Part shown: piece by piece, positions 46,230 to 59,837 of the stretch | Layout of the letters: each line of letters starts with the position of its first letter | Numbering within the stretch: the first letter of the stretch is position 1 | Assembly (NCBI GenBank): GCA_036925085.1 | Contig: JAUPFP010000042.1 | Location: forward strand, 858,045-922,044 | DNA length: 64,000 bases | DNA from: Brachycybe producta | Taxonomy: Eukaryota; Arthropoda; Diplopoda; Playtdesmida; Andrognathidae | Direction: 5' to 3' | Notes under the pieces: generated by a model | The model's database searches: none | What the model was told of the DNA's origin: nothing | Seen by the model: only the letters and a program-made list of their open reading frames with translations | Made by a program: the position numbers and the translations under genes

Positions 46230-46806
46230 ATGAGTTCAAGTTTGAAGGAGCGACTTCGTAAACTAGGACGATATCATGGAACTCCTCCTTCCACGTCGAC
46301 TGTTTCGCCGTTATCAGCAACGAATACGATTCCAAAAGAGGAAACACAAACGCCAATTCTGGACAGATCGAGACTGACACAAATGCGGACAAAGCGTAAA
46401 TTTAGTGACGAAGGAGAGGGAGATGAACGGAACGAAGGAACGGGGAAAGGAAGAAGGAAATGAAACAAAATGCAAACGGCGTTGTGTCCAAACTGAAAGA
46501 ATAGATGGTGAGATTATGGGAGAGGCCGATGTTGATCGAGAACTCGCGTACATTCGAGAACAGATCGAAAAACGAAAGGAGTTTCTACGTAAACTGAAGT
46601 TGGTCAAAGTGTATCGCACGAAAAACGATCTGAATGGTCTTGAAGATACGATTGTCAAGTGGAGAGAGGTTTGTGTCGAAGCCTTGAAAGAATTGAGAGA
46701 CAAATCGACGGTAGAACCGAAACCAACTTATGGAGGACTTTTGGATCATCTACAAATAGATCATAAGTTGGTTCGATACGACAAAGAGGAAAACTCTTTT
46801 GACTAA
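46230..46806 (+). CDS. SFR1: SFR1-like Rad51 mediator, frame break (copy B)
   Basis: This is the same gene as at 28343, with the same frame break between the N-terminal frame (stop at 46463) and the C-terminal frame (46405-46806). It differs from copy A by a TTC to TCC change (Phe to Ser in the TPP(F/S)TST segment) and a silent AGA/CGA change at an early arginine. The shared break argues against an independent random error in one copy. AATAAA follows at about 46858. Confidence 0.75.
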
Positions 46807-48587
46807 TTTTCTTCCTCGTTTATTTAAAGACCATTGAAGTTATAAATTGTAAATGACAATAAAACTTTTTTTTCTTATTTTTGGTTGTTATTGTTTTACA
46901 TTTTATTGGATGCATTTATTAAAAAGAAAGTAATATACGGATTTTATTCTGTCGATGAAATATTTTTGGATTATTTAGGAAGTTCAAGTCCAAGGTACAT
47001 AAAAAGCATTAAATCTTCCAGTACATTGAAGACGTCGAATGAAGGTCAAACAACGTGTGGTGGGTTTTGGTAAATTGGGTAAGTTTTTGCAAAATTCAAG
47101 AAATTATGCATTATTATGTTATCATAGTTTATACAAAATGAGGTTTTATGCAAGCGTTTGGTCTTATTTGTTAATAATAAAAAAAAATAACTTGGCAGAA
47201 GTTGACGTTAATGACCATCTTTTTGCTGTACGTTTTGAAAACAACTTGAAAGTGTTATAGAAACTAAATATTGTTAAATAATAAACTTTGTATGGCAATT
47301 TGAAATTTACCAAATTTGGACGTGTGATGTCCTGTTTCTGTTAAGTCATAATTAGAGATGAAAGTGAAACTTCGTTTCATTGTAATATTAATTTTATTTT
47401 TTAAATAAGTATATATAAGTAAGTATATTTGCGCCAATTAAGTGAAAGCTTTTCGAATCACCTGTGCTAAGATTTTCGCTAGTGATGACGTCACACAATG
47501 ACGTCAATTGCATTCCTGTAACTTTCCAAACTTAAAGTAAGCTCTTGATAAGTACATCAAGACTTCGACATTGTTGTACTTGTAGAATTTCTTCAAACAG
47601 TTTTCGTACTACAAAAAAAAATGATTAAAAGAAGAAAAAAAATATCGAAAAATATTCAAAAGAAGCAAGTTTTACAGATAAGATTCAAAGTTTGTTATAA
47701 ATTAGAAACGTTGAGATGAAATCTTTTAAAATAAACGTTTTATGGATTTTTTTTTTTTAAAAAACCTATTGATTTCTTTCCATTTTTATTTCGTAGAGCG
47801 GAAAAAAGGGTCTTCAAAGTTCATAAGTAATACTAGTAAACCCGACGTGCAACTTGCACAAAAGGAAAGTGACTGACGTATGCAAAGAGTTGTAATCTGG
47901 GCTATAATGACTAGAAGGAGGTGAGATCTTGAAGCAATTAAGTGTACAGACATGGCGTCTTAACACCATAATATGTACCATGTATAGACGCCATAACGGT
48001 CCACATATATAATGCAAAGGAAACCCCTGCCGGTGCTTCATTATTTTTCCTTAATACCGCATGTTAATTTTTTTTAATGAAAACGTATGGATACTAGTTT
48101 TTTTTTTACGTTTTCTATGACTTTTGAGATTTTTCCGAGACATTTCTCGTGTATTTTCAGGTATATATCTGTTGGAAACCTTTAATTTCTTAAGTATAGT
48201 GTGTCGAAGTTTGTTTTTGTATAGACGCAATTGAAATCCCCATTCCCACTAAAATGACTCTTCTAGTCTATAACGAAACTAATAATTACTCCTATCTCCT
48301 TAAGTTGCTTCTAAAAGAGTTTCAGTCCAGAAGTGTATTTACTGGGGCGTCTTTTAGTAGTCGATAGACAAACTGCAAAAAGTAGTTGGCGAGTGGCTGA
48401 AACTTTTTGATTCGACTGCTTTCCAAATGGCACTAACGTTATTAAATTTACTGTAAAAAAAATGGTTTAATAAAGTCAACTCGAGTGGTCGGTTTCAGCC
48501 ACACTCCGACCACTTTTTTGTTGTCTTTTGTCGACCACTAAATGTCGTTCGTCCGTGAACGCATTTAGTTCATTTGCAATGACCAAC

Positions 48588-49128
<541 letters not shown>

Positions 49129-49400
49129 TTAGAATGTAGAAACTAGAATAGCAAAGAAATGCACTTAAGGTGGTTTTAAAGTGTAAGCATCCCTCGAACT
49201 CTGATGATTCTGTTTTAAGGTGCAAAATAAAAAGAAACTTCAAAGTCTTTTAGAAACTAGAAGGGTAGCGAAACCACTTAAGTGTATTTTTATGTCGTTA
49301 TCTTTCAAAATAAGCTTTTTATGTCAACTTGAAAATGATTTTGAAAGGTATCCGGCATGAAAATACCATTAAGTGATTGAGCTACCCTTCTTACCCCTAT

Positions 49401-52400
49401 TACTCTTACCTTATAAATCAGGATTCGGAAAATATCATGCCAATGTTTTTCAATCTGTGACGTAACAATCCCATTTAGATCAAACAATTATGTTTTTTTC
49501 ATTTATAAAAACACTGGTTAGAGGCTAGAACTCTTAGATGACAACTAATATTAACCAGACATCTAGCCTCTATCCAGCCTTTTTGAATAGAAAAAGCATA
49601 ATTGCAGTTCCTCTAATGATGATGATGATGGTTAGTTCACAATCGGCACTTCGGCCACAACATATTGCATAAAAATCCGAACCCTACTTATAAGTTAATT
49701 TTAATATTTTGTTCTATGACTTATCAGTTTGATGACGTCATGTTTGGCCTTTTCTGAATGCTCAAATGTTGTTAACGGATTCAAATCTTTTCGTTTTAGG
49801 CTTACAGTAATAAGTTGTGCCCTAAAATATCATAAATGTTACATTTTTCATCTTATTAGTTATTATATCAAAATTATGATCGTTAGTGTTTCCTTTTTGT
49901 TGAAATAAATCATCAATGGTTCATATGATTTTTATTTGCGGCCATTTTTTTTTATTCAGTTTAGCATCTGCTCAATTTGGCGCTTATTCAGAGCCATCCT
50001 GAAGATAATTTGCAATTAAACACATTTTCATTTTGTAACAATAAAAATTCCGCTTCTGAATAAATTTTTGCTTTTTTAATTTATTTTTGTCATGGTTTGT
50101 TATTAACTTATTATTAGTTTTATTTTTGTTTAAAAATTACAATTACAAAAGATACGCATCTCTTTTTATATACAAATACTTCATAATTATCTGCAATTGA
50201 TAAAATTCCCGCTTTATACAAATTATAAACTACGTTAGTAATGACGTCACAATTTTGAAGTTATGTTCATTTGGTGTACGCATATGGCGCAAGTTCCATT
50301 AATTTAAGTGCAACATACGCCATCTTGGTTCACCATTTATTTTTCATTTCCCTACCTTAAAGAAAAATTTCAAAGAGTATAAAGTCTGAAACTAGTGATG
50401 ACAAATCATTACAAAAATAATCCAAAATTTCAATAAATATGCATTTTTATTGCTCCAATCCATAGAATGTACCTGGCCGAACTTTCTCAAGAACGATCGC
50501 TAAGTACAAAAAAGTGGTTTACTGTGTCGATTCGATCGAAAAATCCCTCGTAACTTGAGCCTTCTCATTGCTTCTCGTAGATGTTTTGGTTGTAACGGAC
50601 CGTGGTTGAGTGGTTGGGTTTGGCCACACAAAGACGACTGTTTGCAGTATATCTCGACCACTAGAAGTCGTTCGTCTGCGAACACCCTTAGGGTACACAT
50701 CCAGATGTTTGTTTGTGTAAATTTGAGCGTTACTTAAAGTGACAACGGCGTTAACAGTCCGAAAGAGAAGCGGGTTTTTGTCCTTTCATCGGCCGATAAA
50801 ACTTTCAACTTGAAAGTGCCGAGAGGAAGATGCAAATTAACCAAGAATCGTACGACTAAAGAGACAACTGCGCTTAAAACACATTTAATGTCGTAAACTG
50901 AAAGTTATTTCGCTCACCAACCGGCTGAAGAAACATCAACGTAACCCAAAACTAGCGTTCCTTTAAGAATTGACATCCTGATATGTTCAGCATTAAAATG
51001 TAACATGTTTACTCATAACGTCCCTAGATGGCGCTACGTAAATAAATGGGATTCTCAACGTAAGGGCCACATCGTCTGATTTTACATAGACGAGAAAAGA
51101 CCAACTGGCCCTCACAATGAATTAATAACTTATTAAAATTCAATATTAATAAGCTACGGTGTGATAAAATAATTATAAAAAAATATGAAGAAAAACTAGA
51201 CCGTGCTTTAGAAATTAGAAGGTTAGGGTAGTGTATTTTTATGTTGATATATTTCAAAATACGCTTTTTATGTGATTTTGAAAATTACCCAACTTTAAGC
51301 AGAGAATATTTTATAATTTGCCTTTAAAAAGTTTATTTTAAAAGATATCAACATGAAAATACCTTTAAATACCTTTATAAAACACATGCAAATTTCTTTT
51401 CCTTTTGCTCCTGAAAGATAAAATATAATTAATCAGAATTAAACAAATCAACTGTTCATAAACCTTCACTATTTGTTTATTTATAGATATTAATTATAAT
51501 TTAAAGTAAAAAATTGCAAATAAATTCCCGAAATTGACAATTACACAATGCAGGACTGTGGTACTTTCCGATAATTTCATTAAATAAAAACAAAAAATAA
51601 ACAACCCACTTTTAATTTCCACAATAAATATCCTATCATTTGAAAATAAAACAACAGAAGATTTCTTTTTAGAAAAAAAGTTTTATTAGAAAAAATAAAT
51701 GTTACCAAGAACCCAGTTTCATAAAAATACAAATTCAATTACAAGTTACAAGTAAATTCACAATACTCACTAGTAAAATGCAAATTTCTATTATGATTTT
51801 TAACAGCAAAGTGAGTTACATCGAGGTCTCAAGTTCGATCGTTATCGGCTTTCACAAATTGAAACAATTATAGTATACGGGGCACCCCTCACAAATTTAA
51901 ATAAACTACAACTTGTTAGAAAGATCTTGATGAGCTGCTGAATAATAAATGCAAACCCATTTTGACACAAACAACCAAACGTGCACAAAAACGCATGCAA
52001 AAGTTGGAAGTATATGGCATTTTAAAGTTTTTTTTTTTGCTATGTTAACATACAGTAGGTGCATAATAAACTAATCATTTTTAAATAAAATCAAGTGATT
52101 TTTTGTACAGACTCTAGGGGCTGCGCCCCCAGGCCCCTTGCAACAAGCCTAATTTAACCCAAAATACTATAGGTTAACTTAGCCCACCCATACAATTTGT
52201 AGGAGAAAAACTTTTTTCAAAATGCCATTTTCCTCCATGTAAATTCTAACTTTTGCACGCACTTTATTGCTTGCATTTATTGTTTGCATCAAAAAAGATT
52301 TGCATATTTCTCACTTAGATCGCCACAATCTTTACAAATTTTGTTTATTTAAATTATCGAGGGGACCGTATACTAGAATTATACCTTCTTTTTTTTTGTA

Positions 52401-53504
52401 ATTTACGCCATAACTGTCATAAACGTCATAAAATATATCAATCAAAATAAATAGTTCTGAAAAACGCAATTCAAAAAATGCGTCCATCATTAGACAGTTG
52501 GGTTAAGTTAGGCTTGTTGCAGGGGGCCCGGGGCGCATCCCCCATAAATGGATTATTAAGATACTTACAAGTATCTTAACAGTCCATTTATTTGGATTGT
52601 TTTTTGATTTCATTTATATTTTTTGATTTTGATTGATTATTTTTGAGCAATTTATTTAGGATTGAATGATGTATTTTGTTAAAATGGAATACACCTCTTG
52701 CTTCTGAGGCAGAGATGTAACCACTCATTATTGCAAATGGGGTATTTGTAGCAGCATATCTTAATAAATTTAGAGGTCTCTTTGAAATCCCCAATTTTTT
52801 TTAACTATTACTATATAAATACTGTTCAATTTGTGCCATGAATAATTTGTTATGTTAATTAAAACTGTCTAAAATTTAAAACGTGTAGCTTTTATACTAT
52901 CTGAGCTATTCATTTTAAAACAGATTGTTTTACTTGTGCTAAAAAGTAATCAATTAAAAAAAAATATGCAGGGGAAAAATCTGATTATCTTATCTTGCAA
53001 TCAACCAAACAACTTGTAAAATTTGGGCGAAATTATACAAGCTGTAAAAAACGCTTTTATAAATGTGAATAATAATTGTAACTTGAGAGGTTGTATTTTT
53101 ATGAAACAGGGTCAAGGGTTGCATAAAATTCATGATTCATTGAAACAGAAAATCAATTTAACAAAACGGGATTTTTTGTTGAAAAATTAAAATCGGATTT
53201 CTTATCATCTACATCAAACTCTCAACATCAACCAAGCACACGAACTTTCAACAGAACTTCTTCTCATTTCATTAATTCGTCGGCATCGAAACCAAAATCA
53301 AAAGGATATTAACAGTAACGCCCATCAGAATCTTCAGACTAGTTACAACAAAACCATTTCTGATGAGAGATGAAAAAACAACTTTAAAATATTTTATCTC
53401 CTTTTTTCGTTTAGTTTCAAACTCGGTTCAAAAGCTACAAACTAACCTTTAAAGATCTTTTCGGTTTGGGGTTCATCGATTTCGTCACTCTTCTATTCTC
53501 TTTA
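49401..53504. other. Non-coding, repeat-rich (copy B)
   Basis: This matches 31511-35614 and has the same repeats: a TAGAGGCTAGA hairpin (about 49514-49582), an F1 copy (about 51190-51440) and an inverted-repeat element (52115-52545). No gene is supported. Confidence 0.45.
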
Positions 53505-55106
53505 TTAAACTGTAAAAATAAATAAACAAGACGTTGGAACGTTTTTGTTTGTTTCATCGAGACTCGTGCGAGGAAAACATGTACGTCGCTCCACCTGTTT
53601 GATCAATCGCCGTCTTTTGGACGAGTCAGGCATCGAAAAAGCATCGGAAAAAAGATCGCAAAATGCCTCAGAAGTCATTTCGACGTGCCGGACACCTTCG
53701 GGACGTTTCCGCTTGCAAAAAAGGGCCGTTTGAACCTGTTCTTCCTCTTCTTCTTTGTTCTGGAACAAAAAGAAGAACAAAGTCAATAAAATCTCTTGAT
53801 ATGCTTCAATATATTTCCGTGCACTGACAGATGGAGAGACCTTCCCTTCTTCACCCTCTTCTAAGAGCAATTTAAGGTCAGTAAGAAGAGCAGTCGGTAG
53901 CAGAAACAGTTCCTTCGCATTCTCAATCATGAATGCTAAGACTCTCATCATGTCGTCTTTCTTAGACTTCCAATCCAAAACGGTCATCTAGAAGAGGAAA
54001 AACGAGTCGTTACGATGTTGAATACAAACACGCATACATCGTATCTCTAGAGTTACCGTCCGTGGACATAAAAGACATTTCGCGAAGACGGTGGCCAAAT
54101 TTCCTGAATTAAATTTGTGAACCTTGCATTGGAATGAAAATCGATGCAAGATAAAAAGTAGACGACGGAGGAGATTTCGTTTCTCATTCGGAATTAGCAG
54201 AAGAGCCAAACGAACAGCCTCGATCCACCGCTTTCTATTCCGATCGTCGCAATCGAGATCTTTTAGACAGATCAAGAAAAAACAATCAGTTCTGCATGAA
54301 AACAGTTTAGAACGATCTCTATCTTATAAAGTATAAATGTTACCAGCAATTTTCCAAAAAACGTTAAAAAGATCTTGCGTGAAAAGTGGTTCATTAAGAT
54401 ATCCCAACATTTTAAACAGTACCAAAAGTAGTTTTACTTCCCGCACTCCTGGGATGCTCTTTCCAGACAAATATTGTTGACGGAGATCTACAATAAGAAC
54501 AGTATTTCAGTGCAAAAAGAAAAAAAAAACTTGCTTTAAAGGTGTAACACTAACGTTGTTCTTGGTCAAGAGCAGTCATTATGCCGTTCAAAGTTTTGGC
54601 CCTCCTTCGAGTGAGAGAAAAAACAGAGTCTTCATTTTCTAATTCATCTGAAAATAATAAAAACGATTATCGAAACTGAATAGTTAATATTTAAAAAAAA
54701 TCAATTTAAAAGTCAAATTTAAATCGAATTAAATGTTTTTTGAAAGAAATATTAAAAAATCCTTATAATTTAAATTATATCAAAAGTTTTTCACTATAAA
54801 AAAACCTTTTCCGTTCCCCTTCCCCTTTGAACCAAAAAACGTGAACCTTCGACGACGAGTTGTTGACGACGTTTGTTCTGCCGAAGTTTCCGTTTTGTAG
54901 ACGAAAAGATCTTCCTCCATTGGCACGTCCAAAACACGCAATAAATTAATCCGGCTCAGAGCCAAAAAACGCTTTCTATCGCTTTCACCAAGACAACCAA
55001 AGATCGAATAACACCGTCGACTTTTTCGAAAATATTCGTCTAAACGGCAGCGGTCGGTGTCCATACCACACTCCTCCTCCAATCCCCACCCCTGACCAAT
55101 GTCCAT
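53505..55106 (-). CDS. ARHGAP19: ARHGAP19-like RhoGAP protein (copy B)
   Basis: Exons by offset are 55106 to about 54820, 54647-54555, 54487-54344, 54259-54057 and 53987-53505. It matches copy A except for Thr to Ala in the VQ(T/A)LF segment of the last exon and one fewer A in a homopolymer just after the first exon. It likewise lacks a recognisable arginine finger. Whether copy A, copy B or neither is expressed cannot be read from the sequence. Confidence 0.7.
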
Positions 55107-55508
55107 CTATACAAATAAAATCAATTATATGTCATTTTGTTATGTATATAGTGTTTATAAGGTGGTTTTTAAAACTTGTGAAACTCTTAATTATTCTGAA
55201 ATTTGAATATTTTTAGAAACAATCTCTTATGGGTATTTTCATGTTGATATCTTTTAAAATAAGCGTTTTTTGTCATTGTATTGCAGTTTGAAAATGACCA
55301 AACTGGAAGCAGACGATATTTTATTTAAATTTCTGTCTTTAAAAAGCAGCCTATTTTGAAAGATATCAATAATAGTATGTCATGAAGCTACAATTCTAGT
55401 TTCTAAAACACTTTCAATTTCTTTTTAAAGATAGACTAATGGAAAATAAAGAAAAGAGGTGCATTTCCACTTTCATAGCCTCTTCCTTGTGACCTCCAGT
55501 GATCAAGG

Positions 55509-58500
55509 CAGTGTAAAGGGATAAAAGTATATTGGGAAATAAGTAGAACCCTCCATTGCCATTGGCATGGCAGACAAACACACTGATTGGCTAATGAAAA
55601 CTACTCTCTATTACAGTTTGCATAAGCTTAAATTTCTCTAATACATAGTGTTAGTGTTGCCAATTGCTTTGAAAACCAAATTGTTCACACAATTTCACAG
55701 TTAAATGTATGGATGTCACAAGATGGATCCACGTCCATCTTGTTGTTTTGAGCAGACGACAACGAGACAAATGAGTGTTCTTATATAGTGTTACTAAAAC
55801 TGCAAGAAATCGCCTCACAATCGCTCAATTAAAATACAGTAAAGCGCAAAATGCAATAAAAAGTATTGTTCTTCATGTGCTCGATTTATATAATTTTTGA
55901 AAAGGTCCTTCTATTTTTAAACAAGGTTCAAAGTCGTTCGTTTTTTTAACCCCATGTTAAATCCCATTGGCCCCAAAACCGTCCCACACACATTTGAAAA
56001 ACTCTCGTTAAAAACGATTTAGAACAATAACAAAATAATTAGCACATATATTCATGTATTGGCTTCACGATGTTTCCTTTTTATAAATTTTGAAAAGGTC
56101 CTATTTTTTAATAACGTTTAAAATCGTACGTTTTTTAACTCCATGTTAAGTCCCATAGGACCAAAAAACCGTCACCGAAACATTTGAAGAACTCCCATTA
56201 ATAACGACTTAGAACAATCACACAAAAATCAGCACGTGCATTAATCTATTGGCTTCACCATGTTTTCTTTTTATAAGATTAGCATGCAAAATTATTTTTC
56301 TATTAATTATTATGTGACTTCGAACCGGGAGAAAAAACGTTAAAAAACCGTTTTTCAATCAACAACGATCGCAGCGCCTACATTCGGAGGAATTTTGATC
56401 TAAACGATGTAGCTAGGCTCTTAAACGTATTTATCTATTATTTATGTAGTTGTAATAAATATTTCAATTTAATTTTAAATTTAATTTTCATTTTAATTTA
56501 ATTTTAAATTTCATTTTCATTTTAATTTAATTTTAAATTTAAATAAGAATTACTAATTGTAATTGAAATAATACTATAATGTGGATTACTTGTGGAAATT
56601 GACTTTAATAAAATCTAGCATCTAAAATAATGAAAATACAAAACATGTGAACATAATTGAAATGTAAAATAGTTGAAAAGGGAAAACGTTGAAATTAACT
56701 GGTAGTAATTATTGTAATTAACATATAAAATAATTTATAGTCGTTTATTTAGATACAAACGTCACAATTCCTATAAGCAAAGATACAGTATTTAAAAGTT
56801 AATTTTAACTAATTTTTGTTCACTATAAAACATTTTATTAATGCTGTTAACCTGGTAGGTAAATAATTTTTGTTGGTGTTTTTTACAAATACCAGAAATA
56901 AACTATTTGTGTTCTCTTATAAATAGGTAGATCTACTTATTTCCCAGGACAGATTTATCTTATAAATATGTGTATCTACTTATTTCCCAGGACAGATTTC
57001 TCTTAGAAATAGGTAGATCTACTCATTTCCCAGGACAGATTTCTTTTATAAATATGTGCATCTACTTATTTCCCAGGACAGCTTTCTGTTATAAATAGGT
57101 AGATCTACTTATTTCCCAGGACAGATTTTTCTCAAAAATAGGTAGATCTACTTATTTCCCAGGACAGATTTTTCTCAAAAATAGGTAGATCTACTTATTT
57201 CCCAGGACAAATTTCTCTTAAATAAGTCACTCCTATTTATAAGAGAAATCTGTCCTGGGAAATAAGTAGATCTACCTATTTATAAGAGAACACAATAGTT
57301 TCTATTAATAAAATGTTTTATAGTGAACAAAAATTAGTTAAAATTAACTTTTAAATACTGTATCTTTGCTTATAGGAATTGTGACTAAGCATTTTTACTA
57401 GTCATTCTATTTTGTGGTTGAAGTTTGTATCTAAATAAACGACTATAAATTAATTTATATGTTAATTACAATAATTACTACCAGTCAATTTCAATGTTTT
57501 CCCTTTTCAACTATTTTACATTTCAATTATGTTCACATGTTTTGTATTTTCATTATTTTAGATGCTAGTTTTTATTAAAGTCAGTTTTGACATTATAGTA
57601 TTTTCTTCAATTACAATTAGTAATTATTATTTAAACAAAAAAATTTTCCAAAAAAAAAAAAAAAAAATTTTCAAAAAAAAAGAAAAAAAAATTTTCAAAA
57701 AAAATTTTTAAAAAAAATTTTTAAAAAATGTCAAAAAACATTTTCAAAAAAAATTTTTAAAAAAAAATTTCAAAAAAAATTTTCAAAAAAAATTTTCAAA
57801 AAACATTTTCAAAAAAAATTTTCAAAAAAAATTTTCAAAAAAAATTTTCAAAAAAAATTTTCAAAAAAAATTTTTAAAAAAATTTTTCAAAAAAAATTTT
57901 CAAAAAAAAATTTCAAAAAAAAATTTCAAAAAAAATTTTCAAAAAAATTTTTCAAAAAAAATTTTCAAAAAAAATTTTCAAAAAATATTTTCAAAAAAAA
58001 TTTTCAAAAAAAATTTTCAAAAAAAATTTTCAAAAAAAATTTTTAAAAAAATTTTTCAAAAAAAATTTTCAAAAAAAAATTTCAAAAAAAAATTTCAAAA
58101 AAAAATTTCAAAAAAATTTTTCAAAAAAAATTTTCAAAAAAAATTTTCAAAAAATATTTTCAAAAAAAATTTTCAAAAAAAATTTTCAAAAAAAATTTTC
58201 AAAAAAAATTTTCAAAAAAAATTTTCAAAAAAAATTTTTAAAAAAATTTTTCAAAAAAAATTTTCAAAAAAAAATTTCAAAAAAAAATTTCAAAAAAAAA
58301 TTTCAAAAAAATTTTTCAAAAAAAATTTTCAAAAAAAATTTTCAAAAAATATTTTCAAAAAAAATTTTCAAAAAAAATTTTCAAAAAAAATTTTCAAAAA
58401 AAATTTTCAAAAAAAATTTTCAAAAAAAATTTTCAAAAAAAATTTTTAAAAAAATTTTTCAAAAAAAATTTTCAAAAAAAAATTTCAAAAAAAAATTTCA

Positions 58501-59106
58501 AAAAAAATTTTCAAAAAAAAATTTCAAAAAAAAATTTTCAAAAAAAATTTTCAAAAAAAATTTTCAAAAAAATTTTCAAAAAAAATTTTCAAAAAAAGTT
58601 TTTAAAAAAAATTTTCAAAAAAAATTTTCAAAAAAGTTTTTCAAAAAAAATTTTCAAAAAAGTTTTTCAAAAAAAATTTTCAAAAAAAATTTTTCAAAAA
58701 AATTTTTCAAAATAAATTTTTAAAAAAAAATTTCAAAAAAAGTTTTCAAAAAAAAAAAAAAAAATTTTAAAAAAAAAATTTTAAAAAAAATTTTAAAAAA
58801 AAATTTTCAAAAATACAACTACATAAATAAATAATAGATAAATATGTTTAACAATTGTGACATCCATACATTTAACTGTGAAATTGTGTGAACAAACGAT
58901 GTCCATCTATAATTTGGTTTTCAAAGCAATTGGCAACACTGTTAACACTATGTATTAGAGAAATTTAAGCTTATGCAACGTGTAATAGAGAGTAGTTTTC
59001 ATTAGCCAATCAGTGTGTTTGTCTGTCATGCCAATGGCAATGGCAATGGAGGGGTCCACTTATTTCCCGATCTCTACTTTTATCCCTTTACACCTGGTGG
59101 TCGAGA
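55509..59106. mobile_element. 3.6 kb foldback element (copy B)
   Basis: This is the duplicate of the element at 37620-41218, with the same ends, nested inverted repeats, minisatellite (about 56926-57234) and A/T array (about 57646-58813). The array is one A shorter in one homopolymer near 58728. Confidence 0.6.
57646..58813 (+). repeat. A/T-rich array of 13-nt unit (copy B)
   Basis: This is the duplicate of 39757-40926, and almost every unit variant appears in the same order. Such exact conservation in a fast-evolving array points to a very recent copy or to an assembly duplicate. Confidence 0.85.
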
Positions 59107-59837
59107 CGGCGATGACGCACCAAAATTTCAAAGTTACCGCCGTCAATTTCAAAATTAGAGACACTTACAGTAACTTCGAACTTGATTTTTTTCCGTTACT
59201 TCTGGACAGAATCTCAATATTTTATTCAATAAACGTTCGTCTATGTGTCAGGGATTACGATTCGCTTTGGTTTTCGCTTTTAATCAATGATAATAAACCG
59301 ATAATCAAGAAAACGAGAGAGACGTAAGAAACGTGACTGCTCGTGCTGCAAGACAAATTCGGTTTGGTTATTTTTAACCACAGTTCACTTATATATGCTT
59401 TTAACGGTCGTGTTCTATAGCTGAATTTGGAAGAGGCTCCTCTTTACCTCTTCTCAACAGTGATTGGTCGAATTGGATGTCACGTGATTTTGCCGAGTCC
59501 TGGTCTATAGCGCCACCACGTGGCTTTTATAAGCAATTTCAGTTAGGAGAGGCTGCTTATTAGGATAAGGTGGCTACGGATGGCATGAGAAATAAGCAAA
59601 AATGCCGATTATGGATTGCTTGTATGTTATGAAAATCATGAAATAACGAGAAAAACAGCTGATTTTTGATTATGTTTGCTTTCATTTCACTGTTTATTAT
59701 TGTAAAATGATTGTAATTGTGCAATTTTATCTGAAATAGGTATAAAATGAGGTTTTTTTTTAACAAAAGTAGGTTAGGAATGGTGCAAAAGAGAAGGAGG
59801 CAGCTCGTTGAAGTTGAGCACATCGTCTTCGACGTTA